Assembly (NCBI RefSeq): GCF_017254835.1
Contig: NZ_JAFKCW010000003.1
Span: 620,001 to 684,000 of the forward strand
DNA length: 64,000 nt
Reading direction: 5' to 3'
Source of the DNA: Algoriphagus aestuariicola
GTDB taxonomy: Bacteria; Bacteroidota; Bacteroidia; Cytophagales; Cyclobacteriaceae
The translations under genes and the position numbers were made by a program. Positions 54,062 to 62,416 of this stretch are shown piece after piece; position 1 is the stretch's first letter; the number at the start of each line of letters is the position of its first letter. The notes below the pieces were generated by a model. The model was given only the letters and a program-made list of their open reading frames with translations, had not been told where the DNA came from and searched no databases.

Positions 54062-54136
54062 ATTTCCCTTCGCCGGCATTACCCGGATCAGGTCTTATGG
54101 GTATGATCTCAGCCCGTTTTGTTAAGGCACCCCTTA
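54062..54136 (-). ncRNA. TPP (THI-box) riboswitch
   Basis: Read on the minus strand it contains the thi-box in order: GGGGTGCC, GGCTGAGA, ACCC, CCTGATCC, GGGTAATGCCGGCGAAGGGAA, all at the expected spacing, with pairing of the P2/P3 and P4/P5 arms. It lies about 155 nt upstream of the receptor ATG. The expression platform is not settled: a CGTTTTGCAAAACG palindrome (53980-53993) and an AAAACC/GGTTTT pair lie further downstream. Confidence 0.97.
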
Positions 54137-54146
54137 TGATCTTACA

Positions 54147-54176
54147 CAAAGGTAGGAGGGAAAAATTTGTATCAAA
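54147..54176 (-). promoter_or_regulatory. Strong Bacteroidota-type promoter of the TPP-riboswitch transcript
   Basis: On the minus strand TTTG (54173-54176 on plus) is followed, 18 bp later, by TACCTTTG (54147-54154), a perfect TAnnTTTG. The predicted start is only a few bases before the riboswitch. Confidence 0.85.
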
Positions 54177-54365
54177 TTATTCCATGCAAAATTAATAAGC
54201 CCTTATTGGCCCTATTCCCGGCGTATGCAGTAGGATAATTGGTAGATCTGGCATGTTCTTGAGCTTGCCGACGAATTTTTGACTTTCTTGTTTTCATCGG
54301 CATCTCTTCCTAGTCCTGCAGGAATATTTCCATAAATTCACCAAGGCAAAAAACCCTTTAAACCT
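54177..54365. other. Intergenic stretch before the FAH-family gene
   Basis: About 190 bp between the divergent receptor promoter and the FAH-family ATG. I see no ORF, repeat or RNA signature. An AT-rich, pyrimidine-rich segment (TTTTTGACTTTC) lies near 54270, but no clean -7 element was found. Confidence 0.5.
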
Positions 54366-55211
54366 ATGAAACTCTACAAACTCACAGCGGCTACACTTCT
54401 TGAATCGGACAATGGTATTTTTTTGGGACCTGAACTCGACTGGGATCAACTCCTAGGACGAGAGCACTTACCGCAATTGCTAAGGTCCGAATCTTCGCAC
54501 TGGGAAAAAATCGACTCCGAAAAAGCTGAAGAGCTAAAGGCCGAGGGACTCCTGTCTCCAATGGGCAACCAAGAAATCTGGGCGGCGGGAGTGACCTACT
54601 ACCGCAGCCGGACCGCTCGGATGGAAGAATCCCAGGATGCCGGTGGAGCGGATTTTTACGATAAAGTCTACGGAGCCGACCGACCAGAGCTATTCTTCAA
54701 AGCGACCGCGAGCCGGGTCTCCAACCCCGGGGAAACAGTCAATATCCGTAAGGACTCGACTTGGGATGTGCCTGAGCCAGAGTTAACCCTGCTGATCTGC
54801 CCTTCGGGGAAAGTACAGGGATTCACTGTCGGCAACGACATGAGCAGCCGGAGCATAGAGGGGGAAAATCCGCTCTATCTGCCCCAAGCCAAAGTCTATC
54901 AAGGCTGCGCGGCCATCGGTCCCTGCATTTTGGTACAGGAAGAGCCGCTCTCGGACGACACCAAAATCAGCCTGGAAATTATCAGAAACGACAAAAGCGA
55001 AGCAGGAGGTGAGACGACTCTCGCTCAGATGAAGCGGAAGCCCCAAGAGTTGGCAGATTGGCTTTTCCGCGCAAATACCTTTCCCATTGGCTGTTTTATG
55101 ATGACCGGCACAGGCATCGTGCCGGACAATTTCACCTTGGCCAAAGGCGATATCGTCAGAATCAGCATCGAGGGTATAGGCACGTTGGAAAACAAAGTAG
55201 GCATGATTTAG
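54366..55211 (+). CDS. Fumarylacetoacetate hydrolase family protein
   Basis: 281 residues of the FAH fold. Metal-binding acidic residues lie in DVPEPELTLLICPSGKVQGFTVGNDMSSRSIEGENPL, followed by KVYQGCAAIGPCILV. The C-terminal FMMTGTGIVPDNFTLAKGDIVRISIEGIGTLEN carries the catalytic-cap residues. Family members hydrolyse or decarboxylate acylpyruvates or related diketones; the exact reaction is undecided. Co-directional with the TfoX-N and YjbQ genes, 7 bp apart. Confidence 0.88.
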   Translation: MKLYKLTAATLLESDNGIFLGPELDWDQLLGREHLPQLLRSESSHWEKIDSEKAEELKAEGLLSPMGNQEIWAAGVTYYRSRTARMEESQDAGGADFYDKVYGADRPELFFKATASRVSNPGETVNIRKDSTWDVPEPELTLLICPSGKVQGFTVGNDMSSRSIEGENPLYLPQAKVYQGCAAIGPCILVQEEPLSDDTKISLEIIRNDKSEAGGETTLAQMKRKPQELADWLFRANTFPIGCFMMTGTGIVPDNFTLAKGDIVRISIEGIGTLENKVGMI

Positions 55212-55218
55212 CTTCAAG

Positions 55219-55575
55219 ATGGCTTTTGATCCCTATCAGTCCGATCGAATCTCCCGGACCCTAAAAGACAAAGGAGTCACCTCTTCCTCCAAAAAAATGA
55301 TGGGTGGTCTATGTTTCCTCGTGGATGACAAAATGCTGCTTGGCTTGGATCAGGACAAGAAAACCCTAGAAAACCGTCTGATGGTTAGGGTCGGACCGGC
55401 CGCTTACCCGCAGGCTCTGGAAAAACTTGGCTGCTGTCCCATGGATTTTACCGGAAAGCCCATGAAAGGATATGTTTTTGTATATCCTGAGGGATTTGAC
55501 TTGGACGAGCAGCTGGAGGAATGGATCGATCTCGCGATGACATTTAATCCTCTTGCCAAGAAAAGTAAAAAATGA
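55219..55575 (+). CDS. TfoX N-terminal-domain protein
   Basis: 118 residues matching the TfoX_N domain alone (KKMMGGLCFLVDDKMLLGL, ENRLMVRVGPAAYPQALE, and FVYPEGFDL). In Gammaproteobacteria TfoX/Sxy promotes competence gene expression, but stand-alone N domains in Bacteroidota are of unknown role. Ends in ATGA overlap with YjbQ. Confidence 0.82.
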   Translation: MAFDPYQSDRISRTLKDKGVTSSSKKMMGGLCFLVDDKMLLGLDQDKKTLENRLMVRVGPAAYPQALEKLGCCPMDFTGKPMKGYVFVYPEGFDLDEQLEEWIDLAMTFNPLAKKSKK

Positions 55576-56003
55576 GTACCGTCTTTTACCAGAAGTCGCT
55601 AAAGCTACCTGCATATTCCCAAGGCTATCATCTGATCACGGAGGAAATCCAAGGAGCAATCCCAGATATCAGACAAATCCGCATCGGGTTTTTGCAGGTA
55701 TTCCTGCAGCATACCTCAGCAGGACTCTGTATCAATGAAAATGCCGATCCTACCGTCCGAAAAGATTTTCAAACCTTTGTAAACGAACTGATTCCGGAAA
55801 ATTATCCACGGTTTATCCACACTTACGAAGGCCCGGATGATATGCCTGCGCACATTAAAAGCGCTTTTTTCGGAAACAGTCTCCAAATCCCCATTTCTGG
55901 TGGAAAACTTGCACTAGGAATTTGGCAGGGGATTTACCTCTGTGAATTTCGGAAGAGAGGGGGGAATAGGAGCCTGATTCTTACCGCTTTCGGCACGGAA
56001 TGA
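55572..56003 (+). CDS. YjbQ/UPF0047 family protein (secondary thiamine-phosphate synthase family)
   Basis: 143 residues. Conserved features: FLQVFLQHTSAGLCINENADPTVRKDF (a His-containing active region), the HTYEGPDDMPAHIKSAFFG segment, and WQGIYLCEFRKRGG. The family was reported to have weak thiamine-phosphate synthase activity in vitro, though its physiological role is unsure. It lies in the block next to the TPP-controlled receptor but on the opposite strand and separately regulated, so a thiamine link is possible only. Confidence 0.85.
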   Translation: MSTVFYQKSLKLPAYSQGYHLITEEIQGAIPDIRQIRIGFLQVFLQHTSAGLCINENADPTVRKDFQTFVNELIPENYPRFIHTYEGPDDMPAHIKSAFFGNSLQIPISGGKLALGIWQGIYLCEFRKRGGNRSLILTAFGTE

Positions 56004-56065
56004 TGAATTCCAAAATGACTTCTTGCCATTGATAAAATTCCGTGTCTGATCCCGGCGCTGTCCTT

Positions 56066-56073
56066 TACATTTG
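56066..56073 (+). promoter_or_regulatory. -7 element upstream of the DUF5916 gene
   Basis: TACATTTG is a perfect TAnnTTTG match 15 bp before the ATG at 56089; the -33 box is weak. Confidence 0.4.
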
Positions 56074-56088
56074 TGACAACGACCTTAC

Positions 56089-58302
56089 ATGAAACTTCGC
56101 TTACTCCTCCCAGCAGTCCTTTGCCTCGCATTGCCAGTGTTGGCTATTGGCCAATCCGGTCTGGAAAGCAACGCCTTTGCATTTAAACTCAAAGAGCCAG
56201 TGATCCTCGACGGCGAACTCAGCGAGACTATCTGGACAGATTCAGAGGGCTGGAATGGCAACTTCCGACAATACTTTCCATCGGACACCTCCGAGTCTCG
56301 GATTCGCACTCGGGTAAAGATCGCCTTTGACGACCAAAACCTCTACATCGCCGCGGTGATGGAAAACCTCGGCCCACGCAACTATGTGTCCACCTCGCTG
56401 CGGCGGGATTTCAGGGGCGAGCAAAACGACGCCATCGTCTTTGTTCTGGACACCTTTAACGACAAAACCAACGCTTTTTCCTTCGGCATCAATCCCTACG
56501 GCGTACAGCGAGAGGGTCTGATTTCCAACGGAGGGTCAAAGTCCGAAGACCTCAGTCTTGCTTGGGACAACAAGTGGTTTTCGGAGGCAAAAATCTTTGA
56601 AAATCACTGGCAAGCAGAAATGATCATTCCCCTGTCCACGATTCGGTTTAGCGACGGGGCGCAAAACTGGAACGTCAACTTCTACCGCATCGACAGTGAA
56701 TATGGAGAGCGAAGCACTTGGACGCCGATACCGAGAAATTTCCCCATCCTGACTTTGGCCTACAGCCGAAAACTCATCTTTGAGGAACCCCTGAAAAAAA
56801 ACTCCGCCAATATTTCCCTCATTCCCTATACTGCGGCACGTACCTCCAAAAACTTCATCGAAGGAACTGAGGAGGAGCTGACACCTTCATTCGGTGGTGA
56901 TGCCAAGATCGGAATCGGACCTGCCCTAAACCTCGATCTTACCTTCAACCCTGACTTTTCCCAAGTGGAAGTGGACCAACAGGTGACCAATTTGGATCGT
57001 TTCGAAATCTTTTTCCCCGAGAGAAGACAGTTCTTTCTGGAAAACGCCGACCTGTTTGACAGCTTTGGACAAATGCGCTCTCGGCCATTTTTCTCGAGAA
57101 GGATAGGCGTGGATATCGACTCTGCCACCGGTCAAAATGTGCAGAGCAAGATCATCTACGGCGCAAGGCTAAGCGGCAAAATCACCGAAGATTGGCGAAT
57201 AGGCCTGATGAACATGCAGACGGCGACGGACGAAGAGGCAGGCATTTCCGGAAAAAACTTCACGGTGATGGCACTGCAAAAGAAGGTCTTTACCCGATCC
57301 AATATAGGCTTGATCTTCGTCGATCGTGAGTCCTTGGCCGTGGACGAGTTTCAGCAGCTATTTGACCCAAGTGCGTACAATCGGCTCATCGGAGTGGACT
57401 ACAACCTCAACTCTGCCGACGGCAAATGGACCGGCAAAGTCTTCTATCACCGAACATTTGAATCCCGCGAGACGGTTTCACCCTATTCCTTCAATGCCTA
57501 CATGCTCTACAGCGATGTACACTGGGCGTGGAGCTTTAGCTATCAGGACATCGGTCAAGATTTTAATCCGCTTGTGGGCTTTGTTCCAAGGGTAAACTTC
57601 AAGCGGCTCAATCCAGATCTGGCCTACCTTTTCTACCCAAAATCCAAGCTCATCAACCGCCACGGGCCCAAGGTAGAGTTTGAGGGCTATTGGAACGAAG
57701 ATATAGGGCAGACCGACCGCGACATCAACCTGGGCTACCTGATTCGTTTCAATTCCTTTTCGGAGTTGGCCGTGACCCAGAAAAACCGCTACATCTACCT
57801 CTTCCAAGACTTTGACCCCACCCGCACTGGCGGCGTGCCCCTCGCAGCAGGATCGGACTACTACAACAAAACTGTGCAGCTGGAGTACAAAAGCAACCCC
57901 AGGAACCGGGTCAACCTCGAACTGGACGCCGAAGCTGGCCAATATTATACCGGAAATTTCCAAAGAGTCACCGGACAGATGGGCCTGAGGATGGGCTATC
58001 TGGCAAATGTGTCCATGAACTTCAACTACGCTAGGATCCGCCTTCCTGAGCCACAAAGCGATGCAGATCTGATCCTTGTAGGTCCGAGGATAGATCTCAC
58101 CGTCACCAAAAAACTGTTTTGGACCACTTTTGTCCAGTACAACAACCAAATCGACAACATCAACATCAACACCCGCTTTCAGTGGAGATACGCCCCAGTC
58201 TCAGACTTCTTTCTGGTATACACCGACAACTACTTCCCGGGTGACTTTGTCCCAAAGCAACGCTCACTGGTACTTAAGCTGAACTATTGGTTGAATCTCT
58301 AG
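56089..58302 (+). CDS. CBM9-like / DUF5916 outer-membrane protein
   Basis: 737 residues. A signal peptide ends near VLAIGQ. An N-terminal carbohydrate-binding-module-9-like domain (about 28-240, GELSETIWTDSEGWNGNFRQYFP and LTFGI-type strands) precedes a large C-terminal beta-barrel (DUF5916) with many paired aromatics, and ends in a YWLNL strand. Such proteins are outer-membrane and linked to glycan binding or export. No partner is adjacent; a hairpin follows at 58314. Confidence 0.85.
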   Translation: MKLRLLLPAVLCLALPVLAIGQSGLESNAFAFKLKEPVILDGELSETIWTDSEGWNGNFRQYFPSDTSESRIRTRVKIAFDDQNLYIAAVMENLGPRNYVSTSLRRDFRGEQNDAIVFVLDTFNDKTNAFSFGINPYGVQREGLISNGGSKSEDLSLAWDNKWFSEAKIFENHWQAEMIIPLSTIRFSDGAQNWNVNFYRIDSEYGERSTWTPIPRNFPILTLAYSRKLIFEEPLKKNSANISLIPYTAARTSKNFIEGTEEELTPSFGGDAKIGIGPALNLDLTFNPDFSQVEVDQQVTNLDRFEIFFPERRQFFLENADLFDSFGQMRSRPFFSRRIGVDIDSATGQNVQSKIIYGARLSGKITEDWRIGLMNMQTATDEEAGISGKNFTVMALQKKVFTRSNIGLIFVDRESLAVDEFQQLFDPSAYNRLIGVDYNLNSADGKWTGKVFYHRTFESRETVSPYSFNAYMLYSDVHWAWSFSYQDIGQDFNPLVGFVPRVNFKRLNPDLAYLFYPKSKLINRHGPKVEFEGYWNEDIGQTDRDINLGYLIRFNSFSELAVTQKNRYIYLFQDFDPTRTGGVPLAAGSDYYNKTVQLEYKSNPRNRVNLELDAEAGQYYTGNFQRVTGQMGLRMGYLANVSMNFNYARIRLPEPQSDADLILVGPRIDLTVTKKLFWTTFVQYNNQIDNININTRFQWRYAPVSDFFLVYTDNYFPGDFVPKQRSLVLKLNYWLNL

Positions 58303-58313
58303 AAATCGAAGAA

Positions 58314-58346
58314 AGTCCTGCCAGGTTTTGCAAACCTAGCAGGACT
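58314..58346. repeat. Palindromic element between convergent genes (possible Bacteroidota REP-like repeat)
   Basis: AGTCCTGCCAGGTTT pairs with AAACCTAGCAGGACT across TTGCA, with one mismatch. It is followed on plus by A's rather than T's, so it is a poor plus-strand terminator. CCTGCCAGGTTT-type palindromes recur in Bacteroidota intergenic DNA; only one copy was noticed here. It could still end transcription on the minus strand. Confidence 0.5.
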
Positions 58347-58354
58347 AAAAAAAA

Positions 58355-60760
58355 TCAATTACTCGCCTCCACTCTTAATTTTTTCCCTGTCATCAAAATC
58401 CTGTGATAACCGTCATGGGTATCCGCGCTGACCTCTTTTCCCAGAACTTTTACTTTAGAAAATTCTTCGGGTATCTCGATCGAAATACCCCATTTGGACT
58501 GAGTTTGCTCCACTTCAACAGTCCTTACGCCTGACTTATCCACATAGCTTATCCGGATTTCATTGTCTCCAATCACCACATTTTGAATGGACGCTTCTTC
58601 CCAGGTTGTCGGCATTTGCGGTCTGATGTGGATCACTTTGTTGCCGGCATCCGGCTGAATCCCAAAAAACTGAGTGATGATCGGCACGGCAAAACTGTAC
58701 ATGTTCCAAGCTTGGGTAAACATCCCATAATCTGGAGAAACCTCATAAATGGATCCCGGTAAAGCAAATCCAAAACTCCGGGTCATTCGCTTCAGGTAGT
58801 CTAAGGCTTGATCAGGATTCCCATACTTGTTTTCTCCGATCGCCAAAACGCCTGTCGGCAAAGTCATCACAGCACCGGTATAGGAAAACATTTTGCTTCC
58901 TGAAAAAGACCCATCTTCATTCGCCGCGCTTTCGTCCCGGTCGATACCTGTCACAAAAACCCCAAAAGGATTAGTGTATTTTCTTCCGGTCTCCAAAGCA
59001 ATTTTGGCTTTCTCCGGATCGGCAATTCCGGTCTCCATCGGGGTATTGACTACCCAATTATGGTAAAGCACAAAGCCTTGTTTCTGACCTTTAGGCAATG
59101 TGGATAACTTCTCTTTGGTCGCCTCCAATTCTGCAACTGCCCAAGGCTTTTTCAAGGTGTCTGCCCGAATAATCGCCCCATCGATCAAATGCAAGGCATC
59201 CTCTGCCGTCCCGATAAAATCTGCATAACTGCCAAATTCCTCCACCCAAAAATCTGAATTGATCTTTTCTGCCAAAGCATCAGCTGTTTGTTGATAACTC
59301 TTTGATAGTTCTGTTTTTCCCAGGATTTCGGCCATTTTTGCCGCATCGGCAAAGGCCTTCTGACTGTATACCGCCACATCGATCATCTCCGATTCCAACC
59401 CATGAATCTCCATCATGCCATAGCCGTCTGCGAGGAGGTTACCGTCTTTGTCATTTTCATTGAGCAACCAATCCAGTCCCTTTTCGATGGAGGAAAAGTA
59501 CTTTTCCAAAAGTTCCCGATCCCCTGTCCACCGGTATACTTCCCAAATCAAAGAAGCCCACTGCGGCGTTTCGTTGATATTTCCGGGATTGAAAACGGCC
59601 CCGTTTGTACTGACTTCGTGTACAATTCTTCCATTTCCGTTGGCTTTTTCAGAAAGAGAGTGAATCAATTCTATCGTGGAGTAAACCAAATCCTTCCGGC
59701 CTGTGGTGATCAAACCTTGAATAGTGTATTCACTATCCACCCCAAACCACCAAGGGTAATCCTGCAATCCTGCTCCAAATCCGCGGCCCTGGTCCGGCAC
59801 TTCCCTAATCAGCCAATCCGTATTGTACTTGACCCATTCAAAAGCCTTTTCCAATTCTTTGTCAGGAATGGAGATTTCAGACATTCGCGCCAATGACTCG
59901 AATCGTTCCTTCTTGTTAAACCAATCCTTGCCCAGATTTTGCCTCAGGTCTGCCAAAGTTTCCATCGCCTTTAATTCAGTTTCATTGGAGCCGGCAATAA
60001 AAACCGGAATAATCTGCTCCGATCCTGCCGGAAGTAAAATATCCAATCCGAAGGAAGCGGCTGATCCTTTTCCTTGGGGGTCCATTCCGCAGCCGCGGAT
60101 TTCCTGCTGGTTCAGAGGTATGGATTCCCCGCTTCCCCAGACCACAAACCAGTCATTTCCCTGGTCCTTGCCGGTAAACGTGTTGGTTAGCTCATCAAAA
60201 GAAATCTCATCCGGATGGTCCACCATACCCGTGCGTTCTCCCAGCCATACAGGCATCAAATCCACGTAAGCATTGAAGTCAAAGCGGAAAGTTTTGTTAG
60301 AGTTATCCACATTTTTCACTTTGAACAAAATAATCACGCCTTCTTTTCCGTCTGGGACAAAGTGCAGCCGCTCCACTTCAACTCCCGCCTCTTGCTGGGC
60401 AAATTTCAGCACATTGGAAAAGGGATAATTGGTAAATGACTCTGCTTGGTCCAGACAAAAAGTATTTTCTCCCAAAGAGACTGAAGCGGTAAAGCCATCC
60501 ATCAGCTTAATCGGATGCAGCCATATTCCTCCCATTTCACCCTCGACATGCCATCCCAAATCCGGAAAGGTGCCGTTTTGGTGACCGATCAGATAAACCC
60601 GATCTCCAGCAGCCACAAACGGAGAATTGAGGTATTCGGCATTTCCTGCCAAGGAGGAATGACTTTCCAAATCGGAAAAAACCGCATGTTCTTCAGGCTG
60701 CTGAGTACAGGCAAAAATTCCGAAAAATTCAAAAAGTAAAATTGCTTTAATTGCTCTCAT
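58355..60760 (-). CDS. Lipoprotein with six-hairpin (alpha/alpha)6 glycosidase fold
   Basis: 801 residues. The start (AILLFEFFGIFAC) is a lipobox. The N-terminal third is a beta-sandwich (about 30-290). The middle and C-terminal part is an (alpha/alpha)6 barrel with signatures GLQDYPWWFGVDSEYTIQGLITTGR, NETPQWASLIWEVYRWTGD and MEIHGLESEMIDVAVYSQKA, resembling the GDE_C/GH15/GH63/GH78 groups. Catalytic Asp/Glu residues can be guessed at the DSEY and ESEMID segments but not fixed. A glycogen-debranching or rhamnosidase-like role is possible. Confidence 0.82.
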   Translation of the reverse strand: MRAIKAILLFEFFGIFACTQQPEEHAVFSDLESHSSLAGNAEYLNSPFVAAGDRVYLIGHQNGTFPDLGWHVEGEMGGIWLHPIKLMDGFTASVSLGENTFCLDQAESFTNYPFSNVLKFAQQEAGVEVERLHFVPDGKEGVIILFKVKNVDNSNKTFRFDFNAYVDLMPVWLGERTGMVDHPDEISFDELTNTFTGKDQGNDWFVVWGSGESIPLNQQEIRGCGMDPQGKGSAASFGLDILLPAGSEQIIPVFIAGSNETELKAMETLADLRQNLGKDWFNKKERFESLARMSEISIPDKELEKAFEWVKYNTDWLIREVPDQGRGFGAGLQDYPWWFGVDSEYTIQGLITTGRKDLVYSTIELIHSLSEKANGNGRIVHEVSTNGAVFNPGNINETPQWASLIWEVYRWTGDRELLEKYFSSIEKGLDWLLNENDKDGNLLADGYGMMEIHGLESEMIDVAVYSQKAFADAAKMAEILGKTELSKSYQQTADALAEKINSDFWVEEFGSYADFIGTAEDALHLIDGAIIRADTLKKPWAVAELEATKEKLSTLPKGQKQGFVLYHNWVVNTPMETGIADPEKAKIALETGRKYTNPFGVFVTGIDRDESAANEDGSFSGSKMFSYTGAVMTLPTGVLAIGENKYGNPDQALDYLKRMTRSFGFALPGSIYEVSPDYGMFTQAWNMYSFAVPIITQFFGIQPDAGNKVIHIRPQMPTTWEEASIQNVVIGDNEIRISYVDKSGVRTVEVEQTQSKWGISIEIPEEFSKVKVLGKEVSADTHDGYHRILMTGKKLRVEASN

Positions 60761-60887
60761 GAGAGGGGAAACTGAGAAGAAAATTTAGCCTTTTGTCAGG
60801 ACTTTCTTAATAATTTGAATCCACTACCTCCTTGGAAAAAAATCTGGCAAATTTCCCATTCTGAAAAAAGACCCGTTTTGTAGGAGC

Positions 60888-61133
60888 CTAATCCTCTCTA
60901 GGCTTCTTTTCTATCAGCTTTCTACGGTTAGGTATCCAAAAAACAAAGTAAAAAGCAGCTGCAAACCAAACTTGACTTGACAATAGCTTTACCCAAGTTG
61001 AAACTTTGAGTGTCACAGAAAAATCAAAGCTCAGGTTAGGATAAACGTAGGCCTGAACAAACAGGAAATAGAACAGCGCACCGAGGGAGAAAATCCACCA
61101 GTTTGATTTTAGGAATGCCAGAAAATCTTTCAA
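60888..61133 (-). CDS. Small two-helix membrane protein
   Basis: 81 residues. There is no ATG in frame and the frame opens after a TAG 24 nt upstream; the TTG at 61133 is the best start (MKDFLAFLKSNWW). Membrane segments WWIFSLGALFYFLFVQAYVYP and VWFAAAFYFVFWIP, then a basic tail RRKLIEKKPRED. No known family recognised. Lies in the 400-bp gap between the glycosidase and the beta-lactamase-like gene. Confidence 0.55.
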   Translation of the reverse strand: MKDFLAFLKSNWWIFSLGALFYFLFVQAYVYPNLSFDFSVTLKVSTWVKLLSSQVWFAAAFYFVFWIPNRRKLIEKKPRED

Positions 61134-61183
61134 GAGAAATTCGGATAGATGAACAAACTAGCATCAAATTAACTCCCCAGAAG

Positions 61184-62416
61184 TTAATATTCAAACTTAA
61201 AACCACTCAAATCAGCGGGAATCTGTTTTTCCCGCTTCAATTCCAGCTGGTACAGGTATTCGCCAAGTTCCGCAAAAAAAGGCTTGGCGATTTCCTCTGT
61301 CTCGTACACTCCGTCATTGAGCGTCTGGTTCTCGTTGGTATAAACGACTGCCGATACAAAAAACTCCACCCTATTTTCTAGATCAACGAAATAGCTCCCG
61401 TCAATCAGGTATCCGTAGGACCAGCCCGTTTTGTTGAAAATCCGAAAATGCTTAGGAATAGGCTTTTTGCTAGCGCCAAATTTGAAAAATTTCGAGTAGC
61501 TGTCGTAATACTCCGTCGTGTCGTATCTGGGATAGTCGCTTTCTCCGGGAAGCATGCACATGTATTTCAGGATAAATTCCCGATGCTCGGACGAAAGATT
61601 AAAGCGCTCGTTTTCAAAAAAAGCTTGGGGAAAAACAATCCGCTGCACCACGCCATGCAGATCCGACAAGGCAAATTTGCTCTTGAATGAAAAATCCATA
61701 GCTCCCTGATACAGACTATCGTTGCGATAATGGGCTTTGCCAAGCTTGGGTTCACCTGGGACTATGTAGATACTATCAGTATGCCGAGCCGGGAGCTCCA
61801 AGATCACTTCGCCCGCCTTATCCACAAACCGAACCGGATTAAACTGGCGGTTCTCTTCCGGAGAGATTGGAAAACTGAGACGCTGCGTGATCACGGTATG
61901 ATCCAAGCCCTTTTCCCTCAGTTTTCCGTTGATGTAGTTCAAGCCCAAAAGTTCGTAAAGTCTATTCGCGGCGTCGTTGTCTGACACCAAGAGGATCTTT
62001 TTGATATAGTGCCCAATACTGGGAAGGCCATTCTCAGCCGTTGAATCCAGATATGCGGGAATCTGGGAAGGCCTGACCGAGTCCGTCAGCATGGTCGTCT
62101 CCAGAGTTAGTCCCTCTACGTCCTGCTCTTCCAGCCACTCCAAGGCCAAAAGCGCGATAGGCAACTTCACTGTCGAAGCCGGGTAAAAATAGCGCTCGTC
62201 GTCTAGATTAAAACTAATGTCCTGGAATAGTGGATTGCCGTGCTCGTTGCGGTCGATCCGGGTGAAAAGGATCTGTACCTGGTACTTATCCACATCTCCC
62301 ATGACCTGCCTCATTACGGGATAGTTGGCCAACCCGTCCTGAAAAGGCTGTTTTTCTTGTTCCTTACATGCCGACAAGCAAAGTAAAGAAATCAATAAGT
62401 ACGTTAAATTTCTCAT
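61184..62416 (-). CDS. Serine hydrolase, class A beta-lactamase-like fold, lipoprotein
   Basis: 410 residues. The start LISLLCLSAC is a lipobox. All three active-site motifs of penicillin-recognising enzymes are present: SxxK as STVK (81-84), SDN (145-147), and KTG (329-331). No class A omega-loop Glu166 motif (ExxLN) is evident, so it could be a low-activity beta-lactamase or a carboxypeptidase-like penicillin-binding protein. It is larger than usual for class A (about 290). Its start ATG overlaps the oxoamine synthase stop (ATGA). Confidence 0.88.
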   Translation of the reverse strand: MRNLTYLLISLLCLSACKEQEKQPFQDGLANYPVMRQVMGDVDKYQVQILFTRIDRNEHGNPLFQDISFNLDDERYFYPASTVKLPIALLALEWLEEQDVEGLTLETTMLTDSVRPSQIPAYLDSTAENGLPSIGHYIKKILLVSDNDAANRLYELLGLNYINGKLREKGLDHTVITQRLSFPISPEENRQFNPVRFVDKAGEVILELPARHTDSIYIVPGEPKLGKAHYRNDSLYQGAMDFSFKSKFALSDLHGVVQRIVFPQAFFENERFNLSSEHREFILKYMCMLPGESDYPRYDTTEYYDSYSKFFKFGASKKPIPKHFRIFNKTGWSYGYLIDGSYFVDLENRVEFFVSAVVYTNENQTLNDGVYETEEIAKPFFAELGEYLYQLELKREKQIPADLSGFKFEY

